64,000 nucleotides of DNA from Acidocella sp. KAb 2-4 (GTDB lineage Bacteria > Pseudomonadota > Alphaproteobacteria > Acetobacterales > Acetobacteraceae), in assembly GCF_020567705.1 (NCBI RefSeq), contig NZ_JAJDJU010000002.1, forward strand, positions 62,001-126,000, given 5' to 3'. The position numbers were made by a program, and so were the translations under genes. Below are positions 57,672 to 64,000 of this stretch, piece after piece. Below the pieces are notes generated by a model, which saw only the letters and a program-made list of their open reading frames with translations, ran no database searches and was not told the origin of the DNA. Position 1 is the first letter of the stretch; every line of letters starts with the position of its first letter.

Positions 57672-59103
57672 TTTTCTGCGACAGCACCGCAGGCAGGGTG
57701 CGCAGCAGAATGGCGAGGTCGAGCCAGAGCGACCAGCCCTCAATGTATTCGAGATCGCTGGCGAGGCGGTGTTCCAGCGCGGCCAGCGCCAGCGTCGCCC
57801 CGCGCTGGCCGCGGATCTGCGCCAGCCCGGTCATGCCCGGCTTCACCCGGTGGCGCAGGCGATAGAGGCGCAGCGCGGTTTCGAAACTCATGCCCTCCAC
57901 CTGTGTCTCCGGCGCGTGCGGGCGCGGCCCGACCAGCGACATGTCGCCGCGCACCACGTTGATGAGCTGGGGCAGCTCGTCGAGCGACAAGCGGCGCAGG
58001 ATGCGGCCGAGCGGCGTCACCCGCTTGTCGCCGTGGCGGGCCTGGGCGAAGGGGCGCTCCGGCACATGTGTCATGGTGCGGAATTTCAGCATCGAGAAGC
58101 GCCGCCCCTGGGCGCCGATGCGCGTCTGCCGGAACAGTACCGGGCCGCCGCTGGTCAGCCGCACCAGGGCCGCGATGGCGAGCAGTAGCGGCGCCGCCAG
58201 CGCCAGCAGCGCGCCGCCAGTGAGCAGGTCGAACAGCCGTTTCACCGGATTGGTGGAATTCACCAGCTCGCCGGTGACGATCGGCATCAGCTTGCACGCC
58301 CCGGTGCGGGATTTCACCATCTCGGGCAGCTTGTCCGCGAGGTCGAAGCCCATCCAGATGCGCGCCGGAAAGGTCAGCAGCTCGGCCAGCAGCGTCTGGT
58401 GGCGTGGCGCGTCGAAGCTTTCCAGCTGTGGATGGTGGATGAACACCACATCACCGATGTCGCGCTCATGCAGCAGGCGCAGCATGGCGGGAATGTCGGC
58501 CAGTTCAGGCCAGCGATGCCAATCGCCTCGCTCGTGCCGGGCGGCAAGGTAGAGCACCCCGGCCACGTTGGGCGAGAGCTGCGCGGCGGAGAGGGCGCGG
58601 GTGATGTCGCGCGGGCAATGGTCGTAGCAGACAAGCAGCGTGCCGGGCCGGGCCGCGCGTTCGGCCGGGATATGGCTGACGAGCAGCGAGCGCGTGCCGA
58701 TCAGCAGTAGCGGGGTGACGGCGAGATCCGCCGCCGTCCAGGCGCGGGTGAGGATGTGCGGATGCCCGAGCAGCAGCGCCAGGCTGAGCATCGCCACCGT
58801 GGTGGCGAGAAAGGCGCTGGCGGCGATGCCCACACCGTGGCGTGCCCGCGTGCCATAACCGCCATGCGAGGCGGTGAGCAGCACGGTGAACAGCGCCAGC
58901 AGGCTCCAAAACCACAGGTTGTTCTTGAGGTTTTCCGTGCTCTGTTTGAGCAAACTGCCAACCAGCGGCAGCACCAGCATGCATAACAGGTCGCAGAGGA
59001 TCAGGCATTGCCGGAGCGAGAGCGGCGGCGATAACAGGAAGCCGCTTGTTTCACCGGCGGTTGTGGCGGGAATCAGGGCCGCCGAGGCTTGCAGCTCCGC
59101 CAT
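57661..59103 (-). CDS. Polyprenyl-phosphate sugar phosphotransferase (WcaJ/GumD type)
   Basis: A 480-aa inner-membrane enzyme starting repeat-unit synthesis of an exopolysaccharide by moving a sugar-phosphate to undecaprenyl phosphate. Four hydrophobic segments lie at about 31-50, 66-82, 92-113 and 124-145, then a CoA-binding-like domain. The bacterial sugar transferase domain begins at about 275: KRLFDLLTGG with a membrane segment, GPVLFRQTRIGAQGRRFSMLKFRTM, LDELPQLINVVRGDMSLVGPRPH, and VKPGMTGLAQIRGQRG. It has an AT-rich 57-bp upstream region and is coupled to the GT2 gene downstream. Confidence 0.92.
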   Translation of the reverse strand: MAELQASAALIPATTAGETSGFLLSPPLSLRQCLILCDLLCMLVLPLVGSLLKQSTENLKNNLWFWSLLALFTVLLTASHGGYGTRARHGVGIAASAFLATTVAMLSLALLLGHPHILTRAWTAADLAVTPLLLIGTRSLLVSHIPAERAARPGTLLVCYDHCPRDITRALSAAQLSPNVAGVLYLAARHERGDWHRWPELADIPAMLRLLHERDIGDVVFIHHPQLESFDAPRHQTLLAELLTFPARIWMGFDLADKLPEMVKSRTGACKLMPIVTGELVNSTNPVKRLFDLLTGGALLALAAPLLLAIAALVRLTSGGPVLFRQTRIGAQGRRFSMLKFRTMTHVPERPFAQARHGDKRVTPLGRILRRLSLDELPQLINVVRGDMSLVGPRPHAPETQVEGMSFETALRLYRLRHRVKPGMTGLAQIRGQRGATLALAALEHRLASDLEYIEGWSLWLDLAILLRTLPAVLSQKNAY

Positions 59104-59160
59104 GCGGGAGGACTCTCTAAGGTTGTCTAATCGTTAACCATTTATTAACTTTTGGTTGTA

Positions 59161-59607
59161 TTAACGAAAGACGAAACGCTTGGAAAGCAGGTAATTGAAC
59201 ACCAGCCCCGCACAAGTGCCGGCAATGATGCCAATCACAGGTTGTTGATCGACGAGGGTGAACCGGGCCACCAGGGTGAAGAACACGCCGCGGTTGAAGA
59301 CGAAGCCAATGGCGTTGGCGGCGATGAATTTCGCCCATTGCACATGCGGGGCGGCGTGGTCGTGATGGCGGAAGGTCCAGAGCCGGTTGGCCGCCCAATT
59401 GGCGGTGGCGGCGACAAGAAAGCCGCACGTGCCGGCGACGTAGAGATTGGTGTGGCCGCGCAGCAGATAGACGGTGCCGGTATCCCAGCAGAAGCCGAGC
59501 ACGCCGACGATGCCGAAGCGGATAAAGCTTTCCGGCAGCCCCAGCCGCGCCAGCAGCGCGACCAGGGCATCCAGCCAGGAGAGCAGGCGCAGGGTTTCAG
59601 CCCGCAA
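59161..59607 (-). CDS. GtrA family membrane protein
   Basis: A 148-aa protein with four hydrophobic segments (about 28-48, 54-76, 91-112, 119-140). [34 protein letters not shown] and [11 protein letters not shown] are typical of GtrA proteins, which are thought to flip or move polyprenyl-linked sugars in surface glycan synthesis. Its start overlaps the end of purA by 11 nt, so it is probably translated from the hisZ-purA transcript. Confidence 0.9.
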   Translation of the reverse strand: MRAETLRLLSWLDALVALLARLGLPESFIRFGIVGVLGFCWDTGTVYLLRGHTNLYVAGTCGFLVAATANWAANRLWTFRHHDHAAPHVQWAKFIAANAIGFVFNRGVFFTLVARFTLVDQQPVIGIIAGTCAGLVFNYLLSKRFVFR

Positions 59608-60886
59608 AGGGGTCCTGCATCAGGATGGTGTCGTCGCGCTCCGGGCTGGTGGAGAGCAGAGTCACCGGCGCTTCCACCAGTTCCTCGATGCGCTTGACAT
59701 ATTTCACCGCCGCCGCCGGCAGTTCGGCCCAGCTGCGCGCGCCGCGGGTGGAGCTGCTCCAGCCTTCCAGCGTCTCGTAGATCGGCTCGGCCGCGGCCTG
59801 GGCGGCCATGGCGGCGGGCAGGTGCTTAAAGGTCTGGCCGTTGATGCGGTAGCCGATGCCGATTTTCAGCTCCGGCAGGCCGTCCAGCACGTCCAGCTTG
59901 GTCAGGGCGAGGCCCTGAATGCCGCCCACCTTCACCGCCTGGCGGACCAGCGCGGCGTCGAACCAGCCGCAGCGGCGCTTGCGCCCGGTCACGGTGCCGA
60001 ATTCATGCCCGCGCTCGCCCAGGGTCTGCCCGGTTTCGTCGTGCAGCTCGGTGGGGAACGGCCCGGCGCCGACGCGGGTGCAATAGGCCTTGGCGATGCC
60101 GAGCACGCGCCCGGCGGCGTCAGGCCCCATGCCGCTGCCCGAGCCGGCGGTGCTGGCGACGGTGTTGGAGGAGGTGACGAACGGGTAGGTGCCGTGGTCC
60201 ACATCCAGCATCACCGCCTGCGCCCCCTCGAACAGGATGCGCTGGCCGGTGCGCTTGGCCTCGGCCAGACGCTCCCACACCGGCTCGGCGAAGGGCAGCA
60301 GCTTGGGCGCGAGGTCGAGCAGGCTGGCGAGCAGCTCCTCTTTCTTGAAGACCGGCGCGCCCAGGCCGGCGAGCAGCGTGTTGTGGTGCAGCAGCAGCTC
60401 GTCCAGCTTGGCCGAGAGGGTTTCCGGCTCCGCGAGGTCGCAGATGCGGATGGCGCGGCGCGCCACCTTGTCTTCATAGGCCGGGCCGATGCCGCGCCCG
60501 GTGGTGCCGATCTTGCGTTCGCCACGGGCGGCCTCGCGCGCGGCGTCCAGCGCCGCGTGCAGGGGCAGGATCAGCGGCGCGTTATCGGCGATGCGCAGGG
60601 TTTCGGGCGAGACCTTCAGCCCCTGGGCGGAAACGCGCTCGATCTCGGCCAGCAGGGCGAACGGGTCCACCACCACGCCATTGCCGATCACGCCCATCTT
60701 GCCGCGCACCAGCCCGGAGGGGAGCAGGGAGAGCTTGTAGGTCTGATTGCCGACCACCAGCGTGTGCCCGGCATTATGCCCGCCCTGGAAGCGCACCACC
60801 ACGTCCGCGCGGCTGGCCAGCCAGTCCACCACCTTGCCTTTGCCCTCGTCGCCCCATTGCGCGCCGATAATGGTTACGTTCGTCAT
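59597..60886 (-). CDS. purA: Adenylosuccinate synthetase
   Basis: A 429-aa enzyme joining IMP and aspartate with GTP in AMP synthesis. [17 protein letters not shown] is the N-terminal P-loop region; [45 protein letters not shown] and [11 protein letters not shown] follow. It lies 10 nt after hisZ, a common alphaproteobacterial pair. Confidence 0.98.
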   Translation of the reverse strand: MTNVTIIGAQWGDEGKGKVVDWLASRADVVVRFQGGHNAGHTLVVGNQTYKLSLLPSGLVRGKMGVIGNGVVVDPFALLAEIERVSAQGLKVSPETLRIADNAPLILPLHAALDAAREAARGERKIGTTGRGIGPAYEDKVARRAIRICDLAEPETLSAKLDELLLHHNTLLAGLGAPVFKKEELLASLLDLAPKLLPFAEPVWERLAEAKRTGQRILFEGAQAVMLDVDHGTYPFVTSSNTVASTAGSGSGMGPDAAGRVLGIAKAYCTRVGAGPFPTELHDETGQTLGERGHEFGTVTGRKRRCGWFDAALVRQAVKVGGIQGLALTKLDVLDGLPELKIGIGYRINGQTFKHLPAAMAAQAAAEPIYETLEGWSSSTRGARSWAELPAAAVKYVKRIEELVEAPVTLLSTSPERDDTILMQDPFAG

Positions 60887-60896
60887 GTCTGGTTCC

Positions 60897-62036
60897 TTAA
60901 GCGAGGGGGACGATCTGGCCGTCCGAGAAAATATGGCTGCAGCCCAGGCGCGCGGCTTCGGCGCGCGGGTCGGGAAGCGGGGTGAGGCCGTTGATGGTGG
61001 CGAAGCCCTGGGCGCGCGCGGCGGCGGCGGCCGTGGCGGCGGTGCCGAGCGGCAGATACAAGCGCGGGCGCAGCTTGGGGCGCGGGGCGAGGCGGATGAT
61101 GGTGTCGGGGTACAGGGTGATGCCGGTGGCGGGCTCGGCCTCGCCGCCGAGATAGCGGCCGCCGCGCCCGAGTTCGGCCTGCGCCCCGGCGGCGAACAGC
61201 GTCATGCAGATGCCGGTATGGTATTGGTAGCCGCGGAATTCCACCGGATCGACGGTGAGTTGCAGCCCCGGCCGCGCGGCGCGCAGCACCGCCACGGTCT
61301 CGGCCAGACGGGCCACCAGCGCCTTGGCCGGGGCCGGCAGCGCCAGCCCGAGCAGCGCGGGGATGGCGCGGTCGGCTTGGCCGCTGGCATCCAGCAACTG
61401 GCCGAGCAGCGCGGCCGCCACGCCGCCATGCGCGGCCACGGCGGCGCTGTCCTTGCGGTCGAGCGCGCGGGTGAGGGCCGGGGAGGCGCCGCCAAGCTGG
61501 CTGTCGATCAGGTCAGGCACCAGCCGGGGCACGGTGAGGTCGACGCTGAGCTGGGTCAGCCCCACGGCTTCCAGCGCCTCGATGGCGGTGAGAATGATCT
61601 CGGCGTCGGCGGTGGCGGAATCCTCGCCGATCAGCTCGATGCCCGCCTGGGCGATCTGCCGCTCGGGCTCCAGATCGCTCCCGCGCACGCGCAGGCATTG
61701 CCCGGCATAGGCGAGGCGCAGCGGGCGCGGCGCGGCGGAGAGCCGGGTGGCGGCGAGGCGCGCGATCTGCGGCGTGGTGTCGGCGCGCAGGCCCATCATG
61801 CGCTGGCTGTCCGGGTCCATCAGCCGGAAGGTCTGCTCCGCCGTGGCGGCGCCGGACCCGGCGAATAAACTATCCTCGAATTCCAGCAGCGGGGGTTTCA
61901 CCCGCTCATAACCATGCGCGGCGAAGCAATCCATGATCGCTTCGATGGAGCGGGCTTCCAGCTCGGCCTCGGGCGGCAGGATGTCGCGCAGGCCAGCGGG
62001 CAGCAAAGCGGGGTGGGAGAGCGGGGTGTCGTTCAT
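60897..62036 (-). CDS. hisZ: ATP phosphoribosyltransferase regulatory subunit
   Basis: A 379-aa histidyl-tRNA synthetase-like protein that regulates short-form HisG in histidine synthesis. [13 protein letters not shown], the class II core [13 protein letters not shown] and [19 protein letters not shown] are visible. It lacks the anticodon-binding domain and much of the catalytic C-terminus of HisS, in line with HisZ. The ATG at 62036 gives the family start; the longer frame is intergenic. Its presence implies a short HisG elsewhere in the genome. Confidence 0.93.
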   Translation of the reverse strand: MNDTPLSHPALLPAGLRDILPPEAELEARSIEAIMDCFAAHGYERVKPPLLEFEDSLFAGSGAATAEQTFRLMDPDSQRMMGLRADTTPQIARLAATRLSAAPRPLRLAYAGQCLRVRGSDLEPERQIAQAGIELIGEDSATADAEIILTAIEALEAVGLTQLSVDLTVPRLVPDLIDSQLGGASPALTRALDRKDSAAVAAHGGVAAALLGQLLDASGQADRAIPALLGLALPAPAKALVARLAETVAVLRAARPGLQLTVDPVEFRGYQYHTGICMTLFAAGAQAELGRGGRYLGGEAEPATGITLYPDTIIRLAPRPKLRPRLYLPLGTAATAAAAARAQGFATINGLTPLPDPRAEAARLGCSHIFSDGQIVPLA

Positions 62037-62150
62037 GGAAACCGGTTGTAGTGGCGTGGCGCTATAGCATCGCCACGCGGCAGGTCCAATTGCCTGGGCC
62101 GATTTCGTAAAGTAAACCGGCGGCAATTCAACCTTAACGGGCTTTGAAAA

Positions 62151-63572
62151 TTGCTTTTCAACAGCAGGGTGTTCATCCTGGCGTTTCTGCCCGTGGCGCT
62201 GAGCCTGTATCTGGCCGCCGCGCGGCTGGGGCGGCGGGCGGCCATGCTGTGGCTGCTGGCGGTGAGCCTGGTGTTTTACGCTTGGTGGAAGCCGCTCTGC
62301 CTGCCGCTGCTGCTCGGCTCGATTGGCACGAACTTCCTATGCGGGCGGATGATGCTGCGCGCGCCGCGGCGGCGGCTCTGGCTGGTGGCGGGGCTGGTGT
62401 TCAATTTCGCCTTGCTCGGGGTGTTCAAATATGCCGGGCTGTTCGGGGTGGCGGGCATCGTGCTGCCGCTGGGCATCAGCTTCTTCACCTTCCAGCAAGT
62501 GATGTTCCTGGTCGATACATGGCGGGGCGAATTGGGCGCGGCGCCGTTCCTTGACTACGCCTGCTTCATCGCCTTCTTCCCGCATCTCATCTCGGGGCCG
62601 ATCGTGCGGCCGGGGCATATCCTGCCGCAATTCGCGGCGCTGCGGCCCTGGGCTGGCTTGCGCGCGCGGGTGGCCGAGGGGGCGGAGCTGTTCCTGCTCG
62701 GCCTGGCCAAGAAAATGGTGCTGGCCGACGGGCTGGCCCGTTTCGCCGATCCCGGCTTCGCGGCGGCGGCGCGGCATGATCCGCTGAGTCTGGTCGAAGC
62801 CTGGGTGGCGCTGCTTGCCTACGCGCTGCAAATCTATTTCGACTTCTCCGGCTATTCCGACATGGCGATCGGCCTCGCCCGGATGTTCGGCATTTCGTTT
62901 CCGGTGAATTTCGCCAGCCCCTATAAGGCGGATAATATCAGCCTGTTCTGGCGGCGCTGGAACATCACGCTCAGCTTTTTCCTGCGCGACTATCTCTACA
63001 TTCCGCTTGGCGGCAACCGGCGGGGCGAGGCGCGGCGCATCGCCAATCTGCTGATCACCATGCTGCTCGGCGGGCTGTGGCACGGGGCGGCGTGGCGCTT
63101 CTTGCTCTGGGGCGGGCTGCATGGGGTGTATCTGGTGCTGCATGGCTGGGCCGGGCGCTTAAGGCTGCGCCTGCCCGTGCGGCTGGGCTGGGCGCTCACC
63201 CTGTTTTGCGTGCTGCTGGCCTGGGTGCCGTTCCGCGCCGCCGGGTTTGGCGCGGCGATGGCGTTTTACAAAGGGCTGTTCGGCGGCAATGGCGTCGTCC
63301 TGCCCGCGCTGCTGGTGCAGGCGGCGCCGTGGCTGGGGCATGTCGCCCGAGCGGTGCCGGTGCTGCCTTATCTGGGCGATGCGCGCACGCTGAGCCTGCC
63401 GCAAGCCGTGCTGATGCTGGCGCTGGGCTGGTGGATCGCGCTCGCCTGGCCCAATACGCAGGAGATGACGCGCGGCCGCCGCCATGCCGCGCTGGTGGCC
63501 AGTGTGGCGTTCAGCTTGCAAGCCCTGTTCTTCGCCCCGGCTGCCGTGCCGTTTCTGTATTTCCAGTTCTGA
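62151..63572 (+). CDS. MBOAT family O-acyltransferase (AlgI-like)
   Basis: A 473-aa polytopic inner-membrane protein that passes acetyl groups across the membrane for O-acetylation of a polysaccharide. It starts LFNSRVFILAFLPVALSLYL, typical of this family, has PLGISFFTFQQVMFLVDTWRGE, the cytoplasmic RRWNITLSFFLRDYLYIPLGGNRRG, and the proposed catalytic His in LLGGLWHGAAWRFLLWG. The start is TTG at 62151, judged by the family's MLFNS start; the ribosome binding site is weak. The stop overlaps the next gene's ATG (TGATG). Confidence 0.9.
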   Translation: MLFNSRVFILAFLPVALSLYLAAARLGRRAAMLWLLAVSLVFYAWWKPLCLPLLLGSIGTNFLCGRMMLRAPRRRLWLVAGLVFNFALLGVFKYAGLFGVAGIVLPLGISFFTFQQVMFLVDTWRGELGAAPFLDYACFIAFFPHLISGPIVRPGHILPQFAALRPWAGLRARVAEGAELFLLGLAKKMVLADGLARFADPGFAAAARHDPLSLVEAWVALLAYALQIYFDFSGYSDMAIGLARMFGISFPVNFASPYKADNISLFWRRWNITLSFFLRDYLYIPLGGNRRGEARRIANLLITMLLGGLWHGAAWRFLLWGGLHGVYLVLHGWAGRLRLRLPVRLGWALTLFCVLLAWVPFRAAGFGAAMAFYKGLFGGNGVVLPALLVQAAPWLGHVARAVPVLPYLGDARTLSLPQAVLMLALGWWIALAWPNTQEMTRGRRHAALVASVAFSLQALFFAPAAVPFLYFQF

Positions 63573-64000
63573 TGCGCCGGCTGCTGCTCGCTTGCCTAGC
63601 CTCGGTGGTGCTGTATGCCGGGCTGTTTGGCGCGGTGGCCGACAGGCCGCTCTCGCTCGGCGCGCTGCGGCTGGAGATGCGGCAAAAGGTCGCCGCGCTG
63701 GCGGCGCTGCCCTCGCCGCGCCTGGTGATCCTCGCCGGGTCCAACGGGCCGTACTCGCATTCCTGCGCGGTGCTGGGGGCGATGCTGAACCTGCCCTGCG
63801 AGAATGCGGGCATCGCCGTCGGCATCGGGCTGGACGATGTGTTCGCCCGCGATGCGCCGCTGCTGCGCGCGGGGGATGTGGTGTATATGCCGATGGAGTT
63901 GCAGCAATACACGATGAGCGCGGCGGCCTATCGCGCGGCGGTGGATGGCGCGTTACTGCTCCGCCACGACCGGGCTTTGCTGTGGCGCTTGCCGCTGGGG
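63572..64000 (+). CDS. SGNH-like partner of the O-acyltransferase, 5' part
   Basis: Partial gene running off the right edge; 143 codons are visible. Residues about 3-22 form an N-terminal membrane anchor or signal. LPSPRLVILAGSNGPYSHSCAVLGAMLNLPCENAGIAVGIGL looks like the first block of an SGNH-type esterase or acetyltransferase, with Ser in the GSNG turn. Its ATG overlaps the MBOAT stop, as is common for MBOAT/SGNH pairs that acetylate alginate, cellulose or other exopolysaccharides. The rest of the gene, with the Asp-His pair, would decide the assignment. Confidence 0.68.
   Translation, partial: MRRLLLACLASVVLYAGLFGAVADRPLSLGALRLEMRQKVAALAALPSPRLVILAGSNGPYSHSCAVLGAMLNLPCENAGIAVGIGLDDVFARDAPLLRAGDVVYMPMELQQYTMSAAAYRAAVDGALLLRHDRALLWRLPLG

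Overview
The window is one uninterrupted stretch of a GC-rich (roughly two-thirds G+C) alphaproteobacterial chromosome. The family mix points to Rhodospirillales, most likely Acetobacteraceae: a lexA controlled by a GAAC-N7-GAAC box, the order trpE-trpG-trpD-trpC-moaC-moeA-lexA, a DUF1491 gene, a fused aroK-aroB gene, hisZ, and the alphaproteobacterial ribosomal gene order. The species cannot be named from sequence alone. No rRNA, tRNA, CRISPR array or intact insertion sequence was seen.

Region 1 (1-5.6 kb): the 3' part of pyrD, a HAD-IIA hydrolase gene overlapping it, then an unusual ~0.94 kb interval bounded by two 76-bp direct copies of the hydrolase gene's 3' end and holding one small secreted-protein gene. 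It is followed by pyrG, secG and tpiA on the minus strand and a 55-codon gene with a good ribosome binding site. Two related palindromes lie between tpiA and this small gene.

Region 2 (5.6-17.2 kb): ppiD followed closely by trpE-trpG-trpD-trpC-moaC-moeA, with 4-nt start/stop overlaps from trpG to moeA, then lexA behind an SOS box. After that come a DbpA-like DEAD-box helicase (minus), a double cold-shock protein and a nicotinamidase (minus).

Region 3 (17.2-44.8 kb): one plus-strand transcription/translation cluster: rplKA, rplJL, rpoBC, rpsLG, tuf, S10, spc and alpha operons, secY, adk and rpoA, ending at a strong terminator after rplQ. secE-nusG are absent upstream of rplK and fusA is absent between rpsG and tuf. 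Hairpin terminators lie inside the cluster between rplL and rpoB, rpoC and rpsL, and rplO and secY.

Region 4 (44.8-64 kb): a 68-aa charged protein; a three-gene ABC importer of the NMT1/ThiY type; DUF1491; a six-gene minus-strand run (lipoprotein, Wzm/Wzt-like ABC exporter, aldo/keto reductase, D-amino acid aminotransferase, PaiB-like protein); a lytic transglycosylase lipoprotein with a SPOR domain; the aroK-aroB fusion; xerD; a minus-strand run hisZ, purA, gtrA, polyprenyl-phosphate sugar transferase, GT2 glycosyltransferase; and an MBOAT O-acetyltransferase whose partner gene runs off the window. Much of this region serves the cell envelope and surface polysaccharide. I found no clearly new multi-gene system. 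The best candidates for novelty are the repeat-bounded interval at 1.2-2.2 kb, the small gene with paired palindromes at 5.2 kb, and the unusual partition of the ribosomal supercluster.
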